A stretch of DNA of 34,040 bases from Acetomicrobium sp. UBA3949. Its GTDB lineage: Bacteria > Synergistota > Synergistia > Synergistales > Acetomicrobiaceae. Shown piece by piece: positions 23,356 to 31,546 of the stretch (positions are counted from its first letter, which is position 1; each line of letters starts with the position of its first letter). The stretch is from positions 1 to 34,040 of the forward strand of contig DGDP01000084.1 of assembly GCA_002385485.1 (NCBI GenBank). The letters are read 5' to 3'. A model generated the notes under the pieces. It worked only from the letters and a program-made list of their open reading frames with translations. It was not told the DNA's origin and ran no database searches. The position numbers were made by a program, and so were the translations under genes.

Positions 23356-25312
23356 TTATACGACATATTGCTTTAAGCGAACCTTTTGAAGCAAGAAAAC
23401 TACCGCGATAACCGTTACGGCCAACAAATTGGCCAATAAAGAAGGATATATTATTCCGAAGGGTAGTATCATAAAAGCGAGTCTTTCGATAATGTTGAGC
23501 TTCGAAAGGAAATAGCCCTGTATTCCTGCAGATAAGGCAATGACTGCCAGTATCGCCGTTACACAGCCCAATATGATGTGCAATATGTCTCCCTTTAAAA
23601 GCAAGTAAGGATTGTATACGAACATATAGGGGACCAAAAAACCGGCCGCAGCGGTAGCTAACGCAGTAAAACCGGTCTTCATGGGATTAGATTTAGCTAT
23701 GCCCGAAGCGGCATAGGTAGCCAAAGCAACGGGTGGTGTGACATCTGCCAAAACTCCAAAATAAAGACAAAAAAGGTGAGCCGAAAACATTGGAACGCCC
23801 ATCTGCGCCAATGCAGGAGCAGCAAGGGTAGAAGTAATAATGTACTGAGCCGTCGTCGGCACTCCCATGCCGAGTATGATCGAGCCAATCATGGTGAGTA
23901 TCAGGGCAAAGGGAAGGATCCCGTGAGAGAGGCTCAACACGAATGAAGAAAAGGCAAGCCCCACACCGGTAATGCCGATAACTCCGATGATTAATCCCGA
24001 ACAAGCACAAGCTGCAGCAACTTCCACTGCTCCAATGGCACCGTTTATCAAGGCATCTACTATTCTTTTTTCTTTTTGGTGTCATGCGATATTCTTTCTT
24101 GCCTCCCCAGGACACCACAACCAAAAGCACCAAAGACCAGAAGACAGCTTTTACGGGCGAATAACCCAGGGCTAAAAAGATGACAAGCGTTACTATCGGC
24201 AAGAGCAAATGCCATCCTTCTTTTAAGACAATTTTAAGCTTTGGCATGTTTTCAGCGCTGAATTTTTGTAATCCAATTCTTCCCGAACGGAAATGCACCA
24301 TAAACCATATCGAGGCGAAATATAAAGTGGCCGGCACAGCTGCCGCTACAACTATTTCCCAATAAGAAACGCCTAAAAATTGGGCCATGATAAATGCTGC
24401 CGCCCCCATAACGGGAGGCATGACCTGCCCTCCCGTAGATGCAGCTGCGACGACGGCTCCGGCAAATTCGTTTTTATAACCCGACTGCTTCATAAGGGGA
24501 ATTGTAAAAGCCCCCGTTGTCACTGCATTGGCAACGGAACTTCCGGAGACGGTACCCATTAAACCGCTTGCGATGACCGCCGCCTTGCCGGGACCTCCCT
24601 GGCTTCGACCGGTGAGAGCAACGGCTAAATCGATAAAAAACTTGCCTGCCCCTGAGGAGCTTAAAAAAGCGCCAAACAAAACGAAGAGAAATATGAATGA
24701 GGCAGAAACGCCCAAGGGAACGCCGAAAATGCCGTCGGTGCGAAGATATTCGAAGGGAGCGAGCTCCTTGAGAGGAAATCCTCCATGACCTAAAAGCCCA
24801 GGGAAATAGGGACCGAAAAGGGCGTATATCAGAGCAACTATGGCGACAATTGGCAAAGGCCAACCCATTGAACGCCTCGCTCCCTCGATGACCAAAATTA
24901 TCATCATTACGCCAAGATATATATCGGATGAGGTTGGCATCCCTTCGCGTTGAGATATGGCGTCCCAATTTATAAGTATGTTTAAACAACCTATGGCCAA
25001 AAGGATGGCGAAACACCAGTCCCATATATCTATCTTATTCTTCGGCCTTCCCTTTGAAATGGGGTACAGCAAAAAGAGGAGAACGCCCATAAACATCCAG
25101 TGCACGCCCCTTTGATACATGGCAGGCAAAAGACCATATAAAGCAGTGTATAGATGAAATAACGATGCAGATATGGCAATTCCGGCCACTAGCCACCATT
25201 GCCACCCTTTCAATTGACGTGCTTTTGATTCTACTTCCAGAATCTCGGTCTTGTTGGGCTCATCAAGGGATGAAGATATTTTAGGGTCATTATTGCGATC
25301 CTCGGTTACCAT
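23356..25312 (-). pseudogene. TRAP transporter fused 4TM/12TM permease, one-base frameshift
   Basis: The fused DctQM-type permease of TAXI TRAP systems is readable as two overlapping frames: residues 1-415 from ATG 25310-25312 (AAGGGGG upstream) to EYRMTPKRKK, then in another frame RIVDALINGAIGAVEVAAAC to the stop at 23356. Removing one A from the A6 run at about 24067-24072 rejoins them into roughly 651 residues, the normal size. Family blocks are intact on both sides: GTVSGSSVANAVTTGAFTIP and AAASTGGQVMPPVMGAAAFI in the first, SIILGMGVPTTAQYIITSTL and ADVTPPVALATYAASGIAKS in the second. A slip to the -1 frame on the A-AAA-AAG heptamer would hit TAG at once, so classical -1 recoding does not rescue it. 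A sequencing error or a fresh mutation is most likely. Confidence 0.85.
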
Positions 25313-25344
25313 AAAAATGCCCCCTTTACTGTGAAGGAAAAATT

Positions 25345-25373
25345 GGCCCAACCGATACATCGCCGGCTGGGCC
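25345..25373 (-). terminator. Attenuating hairpin between binding-protein and permease genes
   Basis: GGCCCAACCG (25345-25354) pairs with CGGCTGGGCC (25364-25373) with one G-U around 9 nt; on the minus strand AATTTTTCC follows. It lies right after the TAXI stop (25386) and before the permease start, a position that typically keeps binding-protein mRNA more abundant than permease mRNA. Confidence 0.75.
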
Positions 25374-25385
25374 TCTGAATTGTTC

Positions 25386-26345
25386 TTATTCTACAGGTAC
25401 CTCTATGCCGTGCTCTTTAAAGTATTTTGCGGCCCCCGGATGGACAGGTATAATAGCAATGCTTGCTTCTTCGGGGACAAAATGCTCGGCCTGTGGAATG
25501 GATTGCATGATCTCTTCCCTATTTTCTATGATGGTCTTGACGAGCTTGTAGGCCAGTTCTTCATCCATGTCCTTGTTAACAGCCAGGAAGTTACCGTCGG
25601 CCACGGTGAGGACGTCTTCTTCTTGACCTGGATAGGTTCCTTTGGGGATTTTATAGGGAAACATGAAGGGAAATTTCTCTACTACCCTATCGACGACATC
25701 CTGTGGAATGGGTATCATGACTATATCGCGAACAGCGGCCACTTCCAGCACCGCAGACCCGGGAGTGGCGAAGTTCCAAAAGACTACATCCACATTTCCG
25801 TCTTTAAGGGCCATTACGCCCTCAGGTTGAGTCAGCTGTTGTTTTTTAATGTCCTTATCCGGATCTATTCCTGCCGCTTCCAAGATCATGTTCGTAAGAA
25901 CCTGGTCACCTCCGCCGGGCGCGCCGACGGAAACTTTTTTACCAATAATATCCTCGAACTTGGTTATTCCCGTGCCTTTCGTCGTCACTATGTGATGAGG
26001 CGCCGGATACATATGCATGAGTATTCGCAGGGGCAAAGCACCATCTTCTTCAAAGGCCTCCGTTCCAGTGTAGGCTTGGTAGAGCGTGGAACCCATGGAC
26101 ATCCCTATATGCGCTCTACCTGAGGCCACAAGGCGACAATTTTCCCTCGACGCGGAAGTAGCCCTGGATGTGGCTTTTACGTCGATGCCGGCCTTTGTCA
26201 AAATTTCCGCCATAACCCCTCCTAAGGGATAGTATGTACCTCCAATCCCTCCTGATGCTATGGTGATATAAGTGACGGCGTAAGCTGTACCCACAAAGGC
26301 TACCAAAGATAACAAAGCAACTGCCAATAACGTCCTTTTTTTCAT
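25386..26345 (-). CDS. TAXI-family TRAP transporter solute-binding protein
   Basis: The roughly 319-residue periplasmic receptor starts at ATG 26343-26345 with GGGAGGAG 8 nt before it, followed by a signal peptide (MKKRTLLAVALLSLVAFVGT, cleavage after AYA). TAXI markers: YITIASGGIGGTYYPLGGVM, ATSRATSASRENCRLVASGR, GMSMGSTLYQAYTGTEAF, and VGAPGGGDQVLTNMILEAAG. TAXI receptors bind glutamate, 2-oxoglutarate or other organic and amino acids; the ligand here is unknown. It sits between the aminotransferase and the permease, so it likely imports the substrate of this operon. Confidence 0.93.
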   Translation of the reverse strand: MKKRTLLAVALLSLVAFVGTAYAVTYITIASGGIGGTYYPLGGVMAEILTKAGIDVKATSRATSASRENCRLVASGRAHIGMSMGSTLYQAYTGTEAFEEDGALPLRILMHMYPAPHHIVTTKGTGITKFEDIIGKKVSVGAPGGGDQVLTNMILEAAGIDPDKDIKKQQLTQPEGVMALKDGNVDVVFWNFATPGSAVLEVAAVRDIVMIPIPQDVVDRVVEKFPFMFPYKIPKGTYPGQEEDVLTVADGNFLAVNKDMDEELAYKLVKTIIENREEIMQSIPQAEHFVPEEASIAIIPVHPGAAKYFKEHGIEVPVE

Positions 26346-26438
26346 AACATTCTCTCCTCCCTCTTGTTTATTTTTTTGACACATCAAAATCAACTAATCA
26401 CTCTATACCTATGGGCAACTTAAACCCAAAGGGGCTCT

Positions 26439-27776
26439 TTAAAGCAACTTTTCAGCCGTTGCCGCTAATCCTTCTTCTAACTTGTTCAACAATTCATCTA
26501 CCTGCTCGGCGGTTATGACGAGAGGAGGACCTATGAGGAAGTTGTCGCCATCTATACCGTCCACCATCCCTCCGCCCGGATAGATGACAAGCCCTCTATC
26601 GAGGCATTCCTTCATCGCCAACGCAGCAGCTCCTTTGCTTTTAGGAAATGGCTTTTTGCTTTCTTTGTCCATGACCAGCTCTACGCCCCACATAAGCCCC
26701 CTTCCTCTTACATCTCCCACTATTGGATTGGAAGCCTCTATCTCTTTAAGGCCCCTGCCAAGTTTTTCGCCCTGAAGGCGAGCGTTAGTTACTAAATCAT
26801 GCTTTTTCATATATCGTATGACGGCAGCCGTAGCAGCACCGCTTACTGGATTTCCGTTGTAGGTGTGGCCATGGACAAAGGCACCGCTTCCGTTGCGTAT
26901 CGTCTCGGCGATCTCACTTCTAATGATGATTCCACCCGTGGGGACATAACCGGCGGCCATGCCCTTCGCCGTTGCGATTATGTCAGGGGTTACGTTCCAG
27001 TGGTTCACGCAGAAGTTGGCACCGGTTCTACCGAAGCCCGTCATTACTTCGTCGGCGATGAGCAAAATGTCATAACGGTCGCATATTTCACGAACTATAG
27101 GCCAGTATTCGTCGGGGGGGACCAACGCCCCAATGGCAGAACCGACCATGGGCTCGGCTATGAAGGCAGAGATATATTGGGAGCCGATATTTTTTACGAT
27201 GTCCTCTAGCTGATGGGCGCAGGCAATGTCACATTCAGGATATTTCTTGCCAAAGGGACAGCGATAACAGTAATGAGCCACGATCTTGGGGTACTCTTTG
27301 AAGAGCGGAGAGTAGATGCGACGTCTGGGTATGCTACCTCCGACTGCCATGGTCCCAATTGTACTTCCATGATAGGAATTCCATCGGGCTACGACAAGTG
27401 CTTTAGAAGTGCTGACGCCGTCTCTTTCGACGAAATACTGACGCGCCAGCTTGATCGCGGATTCTACGGCTTCGCTTCCGCCGCTCACAAACCATACATA
27501 ATCCAGCCCTTCGGGAGCTATGCTTGCGACTTCTTCGGCCGCTTCTTCCAATGCAGCGCTACGCCATCGCGAAGTGTGGGCAAATTCTATAGTTTTCAGC
27601 TGCTCGGTTATTGCGTCGATAATTTCAGGAACACCATGGCCTAAGTTGGAGATCAAGGCCCCACTGCAACCATCGAGATAACGTTTCCCTTCTTCATCGT
27701 AAAGGTATATCCCCTCACCCTTTGCTACCCTTGGCATAACCGCCTTGAAATTGCGCTGAAAAACCTTGCCACCCAT
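26439..27776 (-). CDS. Class III PLP aminotransferase
   Basis: The 445-residue omega-type aminotransferase has an N-terminal KGEGIYLYDEEGKRYLDGCS, PLP-phosphate loop VSGGSEAVESAIKLARQYF, RWNSYHGSTIGTMAVGG, IADEVMTGFGRTGANFCVNH (Asp to the pyridine N), Schiff-base Lys in ATAKGMAAGYVPTGG, and GHTYNGNPVSGAATAAVI. A Cys-rich insert (CYRCPFGKKYPECDIACA) is seen in a subgroup that often neighbours TRAP genes. The start ATG 27774-27776 has CGGAGG 8 nt upstream; the frame is open 12 codons further without signal. First gene of the operon, so substrate deamination is the first step. With a 3-oxoacid CoA-transferase downstream, a beta-amino acid donor is plausible (inference). Confidence 0.92.
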   Translation of the reverse strand: MGGKVFQRNFKAVMPRVAKGEGIYLYDEEGKRYLDGCSGALISNLGHGVPEIIDAITEQLKTIEFAHTSRWRSAALEEAAEEVASIAPEGLDYVWFVSGGSEAVESAIKLARQYFVERDGVSTSKALVVARWNSYHGSTIGTMAVGGSIPRRRIYSPLFKEYPKIVAHYCYRCPFGKKYPECDIACAHQLEDIVKNIGSQYISAFIAEPMVGSAIGALVPPDEYWPIVREICDRYDILLIADEVMTGFGRTGANFCVNHWNVTPDIIATAKGMAAGYVPTGGIIIRSEIAETIRNGSGAFVHGHTYNGNPVSGAATAAVIRYMKKHDLVTNARLQGEKLGRGLKEIEASNPIVGDVRGRGLMWGVELVMDKESKKPFPKSKGAAALAMKECLDRGLVIYPGGGMVDGIDGDNFLIGPPLVITAEQVDELLNKLEEGLAATAEKLL

Positions 27777-27812
27777 TTCTCTCGCCTCCGGGGTTCGATT
27801 TGTAAAAAACAC

Positions 27813-27840
27813 ATTATAGTAACGTATACATTGGTGTATA
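27813..27840 (-). promoter_or_regulatory. Second -10 box with adjacent inverted-repeat operator
   Basis: A perfect TATAAT lies at 27813-27818 on the minus strand. Directly upstream is TATACA-TTGG-TGTATA (27825-27840), a perfect 6-bp inverted repeat inside the would-be spacer. No good -35 is seen, so this promoter would need an activator or be blocked by a repressor. Confidence 0.45.
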
Positions 27841-27859
27841 TGCTACCTCTTCGTAAAAT

Positions 27860-27881
27860 ATATGAAGGATATCCTTCATAT
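27860..27881. promoter_or_regulatory. 22-bp perfect palindrome at the operon start site
   Basis: The arms ATATGAAGGAT (27860-27870) and ATCCTTCATAT (27871-27881) are exact inverse copies. The site spans roughly +1 to +20 of the promoter at 27886-27914 and is a strong candidate operator, perhaps for the RpiR regulator encoded at 19826-20671. Confidence 0.7.
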
Positions 27882-27885
27882 TGAG

Positions 27886-27914
27886 ATGCTACATTTCAAA
27901 TGGACAATTGTCAA
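27886..27914 (-). promoter_or_regulatory. Sigma-70-type promoter of the aminotransferase-TRAP-ato operon
   Basis: On the minus strand TTGACA (27909-27914) and TAGCAT (27886-27891) are 17 nt apart. GACAATTGTC (27903-27912), a 10-bp palindrome, overlaps the -35. Transcription from about 27879 would give a leader of roughly 100 nt. Confidence 0.65.
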
Positions 27915-27965
27915 GGCTAAACGCTTCATCTTTATAACCCTTAGCGGGGAATATGACAGAAAGGA

Positions 27966-29144
27966 TTAAAAACCTCCGGAGAAAAGAAACAGGACCAAAG
28001 CAGCAGCTGGAGCCATAGTAAAATTGTCGAGTCCCTTGGGTGTTACGATCTCTATCACGGTGGTGACAAGAGAGGCAATTGCTACCGCTAAGATTGGCAG
28101 AGGAAGAAATAACAATTTGCTCACTAAAAGACAGGAGAGAAAACATGCAATAAAACAGCCGACGCTTCCCTCCAAGGTTTTGCCTTCGATCAATGGCCTT
28201 TTCCCAAAGCGGGTACCGCAAAGGGCCGCCCAGGCGTCTCCCAGGATCAATATGATCATGGCAATAACGCCCAGAGGGTCCGGGAAAAGAGTGGCCAAAG
28301 CCGATCCTGCCAAAAACATCGTCGTAGAGGAAAGGTGTTCTGCTTCCTGCGCTCTTCCGACGGGGGCAAAGAGGGACTTCACATATTCGTTTACTTGCGG
28401 TTTGCGAAACCTCAGAAACTCCACAAAAACGGCAAGGGCTGCAAAGACAAAGAGTGCGCTGCGATATGTAGCGTAACCAAACACAGGATAGAAGAATGCA
28501 GGAAAGACCAAAGCGGAATATCTGTATAATTTTCGCCTTACCAAATGCTGTTCCATTGCTTTGGCAAAATCGTTAAGGTCATTAGAAAGGCGCTTCCATC
28601 CGAATACCAATACCCACAGGACCAAAAAGGTGGCCGTGCAAGCCGTCTTGAGATCGACGGTATCTCTTGCAAGAGCCACCAAAATACAAAAAGGCCAAAG
28701 CGTAGCCAGCGACAAAAGCAGGCATCCGCCAAAGGTCAAAAGGGCGGTTGCCACCATCAGGCCGGAGATCATCGCCTCCAAGGGCATCAAAGCCACAAAG
28801 GCTCCCACAGTAGCTGACGCTCCCCTGCCTCCCTTGAAACGCAGAAAAATTGACCACGTATGGCCCAAGACGGCCATCCATGCACACATTGGCCACAAAA
28901 AGGCGGAAAGCCCGGCTCACCTGGCCATCAAGACGGCAAAACCGCCCTTTGCCGCGTCGCCCAGGGCTGCGAGACAGCCCGCGGCAGGACCGGATAAAAT
29001 CCACACATTGGTGGCTCCCACATTCTTTGTCCCCTCTTTTGTAAGGTCCACCGAAGGCCCGCTAAAAAACCTGGCAACAATCGCGCTCCAGGGGATGCTG
29101 CCTATGAAATAACACAAAATCAACAGGCTCAACGCTTTGGCCAT
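27966..29144 (-). pseudogene. plsY: PlsY acyltransferase fused to a CTP-type lipid kinase domain, with in-frame TGA
   Basis: One continuous frame encodes two domains but contains a TGA at 28917-28919. Residues 1-75 are PlsY-like (LLILCYFIGSIPWSAIVARF, then TKNVGATNVWILSGPAAG, motif 1). After the stop, FLRFKGGRGASATVGAF is PlsY motif 2. The C-terminal 200 residues are polytopic and end in the dolichol/phytol/diacylglycerol kinase signature: LGDAWAALCGTRFGKRPL, IEGKTLEGSVGCFIACFLS, TPKGLDNFTMAPAAALVLF. PlsY makes lysophosphatidate from acyl-phosphate and glycerol-3-phosphate; the second domain would be a SEC59/DGK1-type kinase. ATG 29142-29144 or GTG 29151-29153 may be used. UGA ends many other genes here, so it should stop translation; TGG or CGA mutation or a read error is likely. 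PlsY motif 3 is weak. Confidence 0.75.
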
Positions 29145-29156
29145 ATAGGCCACCCC

Positions 29157-30014
29157 CTATTCGAACAACTCCTCAATGGCCGACAAGTTCCTTTCTACTG
29201 CCTTCTTGCCTTCGGCGATGGCGACGGAAGATTTATCGAATTCTAACATGCGGATGTTTTTTACCTTGGGGGAGATGAGAAGGTCGGGAGGGTCAGCTGC
29301 CAGGCGATGCCTGGTCAACCTTGTTTGAATGATTTGGCTGGATACGGCGAGCACTTCCAGGAAATGAGGCATCCTTTGGCCCTCATCATCGTTTGTAAAG
29401 TTGCCGGACCTTTCTGGCAAACCCCAATGAGGGCCGAAATACCTCCCAACCCTCTCTCCGTTCAGGTCTACGGCTACAACTATATCGGCGCCCAAAGCCC
29501 TGCATAAAGACACGGGGACGGGGTTAGCTAACGCACCGTCCCCCAAAAGCAGTCCCCTTTTTTGATAGGGAATCAACATGCCCGGGGCAGAAATGCTTGC
29601 CATAATCGCATCTACGAGGTCTCCTTCGGTAAACCAAAGCTCCATCCCAGTGGAAAGATCTACTGCGACGGCGCCGAACTTCACAGGCAGATCCTCGATC
29701 ATAACATCTCCCAAGGCATCTCGAAGCCATTTCATTATGCCGTCGTTGTCGAAAAAACCACCACGAAAGATCAGCCGTCCCAACATCCTGAACATACCCA
29801 TCTTGCTCCAGGAGCCGGAAGCTTCCTCGAGAGCATCGAGCTTAGAAGCCGCGTAAAAACCCCCGATCAAAGCTCCCATGGAGCAGCCGCAAACGATATC
29901 AGGGTATATCCCCCTCTCTTCCAAGGCCTTCAAGACGCCTATATGGGCCCACCCCCTTGCCGCGCCGCTTCCCAAAGTGATCCCTATCTTTGCTCTGTAG
30001 TTTTCGCCCTTCAT
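29157..30014 (-). CDS. Patatin-like phospholipase/esterase (RssA type)
   Basis: The 285-residue soluble hydrolase has the oxyanion loop GITLGSGAARGWAHIGVLKA, nucleophile Ser in CGCSMGALIGGF (G-x-S-x-G), and catalytic Asp in LLGDGALANPVPVSL (DGA). These form the Ser-Asp dyad of patatins. The C-terminal third carries an RssA-like extension. ATG 30012-30014 overlaps the fumarase beta stop (ATGA), and the plsY fusion follows within about 12 nt, so a lipid-related role in this transcript is plausible. The frame is open 13 codons further upstream inside the fumarase gene; I consider the overlap start correct. Confidence 0.9.
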   Translation of the reverse strand: MKGENYRAKIGITLGSGAARGWAHIGVLKALEERGIYPDIVCGCSMGALIGGFYAASKLDALEEASGSWSKMGMFRMLGRLIFRGGFFDNDGIMKWLRDALGDVMIEDLPVKFGAVAVDLSTGMELWFTEGDLVDAIMASISAPGMLIPYQKRGLLLGDGALANPVPVSLCRALGADIVVAVDLNGERVGRYFGPHWGLPERSGNFTNDDEGQRMPHFLEVLAVSSQIIQTRLTRHRLAADPPDLLISPKVKNIRMLEFDKSSVAIAEGKKAVERNLSAIEELFE

Positions 30015-30592
30015 CTGTCTTCGCCTATCCTTTCTCCGCGGGAAGACGACCACTGCCCTGGCCCAATCTCATACAGGTCGTTGCCCTCACTGTCTGCGAC
30101 CACCAGCAGCGGGAAGTCCTCGACCAGCAATTCGTAAATTGCCTCCGGTCCGAGGTCTTCGTAAGCTATAACCCTGGAGGCCTTCACCCTTTTGGCAAGA
30201 AGCGCTGCCGCACCGCCCGTCGCCCCAAAATATACTGCCCCATTTGCTCTGATGGCGGCAATGACCTCCGGGTTCCTTCGCCCCTTTCCGATCATGCCCT
30301 TCAACCCCATCTCTAGAAGCATGGGCGTGTATCTGTCCATTCTCCCGCTTGTGGTCGGGCCTATGGAACCGATCGGGACGCCCGGTGGGGCCGGAGCAGG
30401 TCCTGCATAGTAAATAACCTGCCCCCGAAGGTCGAAGGGAGGATTTTCGCCCCTCTTCAAGGTCTCTGCCATCCTCTTGTGGGCAGCATCGCGTGCGGTG
30501 TATATAACGCCTGACAGCAGCACCCTTTCGCCAACGTGCAAATCCTTAACGATATCTTCCTCGAGTGGCGTTCGAACTTTCCTGCCCTTCAT
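30011..30592 (-). CDS. Fumarate hydratase class I, beta subunit
   Basis: The 193-residue protein corresponds to the C-terminal domain of FumA-type enzymes: RTPLEEDIVKDLHVGERVLL, YTARDAAHKRM, YYAGPAPAPPGVPIGSIGPT, TSGRMDRYTPMLLEMGLKGM, IGKG, and YFGATGGAAALLAKRVKASR. It pairs with the alpha subunit to hydrate fumarate to malate with a 4Fe-4S cluster; a tartrate or mesaconate dehydratase is possible because families overlap. It starts one base after the alpha stop. Confidence 0.93.
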   Translation of the reverse strand: MKGRKVRTPLEEDIVKDLHVGERVLLSGVIYTARDAAHKRMAETLKRGENPPFDLRGQVIYYAGPAPAPPGVPIGSIGPTTSGRMDRYTPMLLEMGLKGMIGKGRRNPEVIAAIRANGAVYFGATGGAAALLAKRVKASRVIAYEDLGPEAIYELLVEDFPLLVVADSEGNDLYEIGPGQWSSSRGERIGEDR

Positions 30593-30593
30593 C

Positions 30594-31454
30594 TTAAAGC
30601 TCTCTTCCTTTCAGACGACCGCCGGCATGCCTGGTAGCGTTACAGGAAATATTAACCGCCACGGGAAGACCCGCTATGTGGGTGGGCATGAACTCTGCCA
30701 GAACATCAAGGGCGGTCACCTTTCCTCCATATCCGCCTGGGCCCAAGCCCAACTCGTTCACATGGCGAAGCATCTTTTCTTCCAACCCGGCATATCGTTC
30801 GTCGGCGTTTCTGCAGCCAATCGGCCGAAGCAGCGCTCTCTTGGCTAATATGGGTGCACTTTCAAAGTTTCCCCCGATTCCCACTCCCACCACGAGAGGG
30901 GGACAGGCATTCTGGCCCTTTCTTGCAACGACGTCTTTAACGAAATCGATCACGCCCTCTTCTCCTTCGCCCGGAGACAGCATGGCCAGGGCCGAGGCGT
31001 TTTCGCTTCCCATGCCCTTGGGAACCACTGTAATTTTCACTTCGCTTCCTTCGACGAACCTCAAATGCACGACGGCCGGCGTATTGTCGCCTGTGTTTTT
31101 TCTGTCGTACAGGGGATCGCTTACTACCGACCTTCTAAGGTAAGATCCGAGATACGCCCTTCGCACGCCCTCATCGACCGATTCCTGCAGGCTTTTGCCG
31201 ACCAGAAGAACCTCCTGCCCCCAATCCACAAAGACTACGGTCATCCCGCAGTCTTGACAGAGGGGCATCTTTTCTTTCCGAGCGATCTCAACGTTTTGAA
31301 GCAGATCGTCCAGGACAGCCTGTCCATAGAGGGACTGTTCATGTTCTTTTGCCTTAACTAAGCCGTCTGCCACATCCTCCGGAAGACGGATGTTGGCCTC
31401 TATACATAACTCTTCGACTAATTTTACGACCTCAAATGAATCCAGATATCTCAA
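30594..31454 (-). CDS. Fumarate hydratase class I, alpha subunit
   Basis: The 286-residue Fe-S dehydratase subunit has Cys residues in MPLCQDCGMTVVF, GQNACPPLVVGVGIGGNFES and VNISCNATRHAG that match the three 4Fe-4S ligands of the two-subunit class. LLRPIGCRNADERYAGLEEK and GLGPGGYGGKVTALDVLAEF are also typical. The start is TTG 31452-31454 (GGAAG 5-8 nt upstream). It begins a four-gene unit (alpha, beta, patatin, plsY fusion). The enzyme is oxygen-labile, in line with anaerobic life, and would feed malate/oxaloacetate or the methylmalonyl-CoA route. Confidence 0.93.
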   Translation of the reverse strand: MRYLDSFEVVKLVEELCIEANIRLPEDVADGLVKAKEHEQSLYGQAVLDDLLQNVEIARKEKMPLCQDCGMTVVFVDWGQEVLLVGKSLQESVDEGVRRAYLGSYLRRSVVSDPLYDRKNTGDNTPAVVHLRFVEGSEVKITVVPKGMGSENASALAMLSPGEGEEGVIDFVKDVVARKGQNACPPLVVGVGIGGNFESAPILAKRALLRPIGCRNADERYAGLEEKMLRHVNELGLGPGGYGGKVTALDVLAEFMPTHIAGLPVAVNISCNATRHAGGRLKGREL

Positions 31455-31476
31455 TTAAACTTCCCTTCTTCTTGTC

Positions 31477-31511
31477 AAATACCCGGAAAGAGCTCCTCTT
31501 TCCGGGTATTT
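31477..31511. terminator. 16-bp hairpin terminator between decarboxylase and fumarase genes
   Basis: Arms 31477-31492 and 31496-31511 are perfect inverse copies (core ACCCGGAAAGAG) with a 3-nt loop, the stem starting in AAAT and ending in ATTT. It ends the oadB transcript; the U-tract on the minus strand is short. Confidence 0.75.
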
Positions 31512-31546
31512 TAAATTCTTAATTCGCAGTAAAAACGTCACGTCAC

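Noticed and set aside
24060..24080. A-AAA-AAG heptamer as a programmed -1 frameshift site in the TRAP permease
   Set aside because: The -1 frame reads GAA TAG and ends at once; the family sequence continues in the +1 frame, so the classical mechanism gives the wrong product.
28917..28919. TGA as selenocysteine in the PlsY fusion
   Set aside because: The position is not catalytic in PlsY, no selenocysteine hairpin is evident just downstream, and TGA is used as a normal stop by several neighbouring genes.
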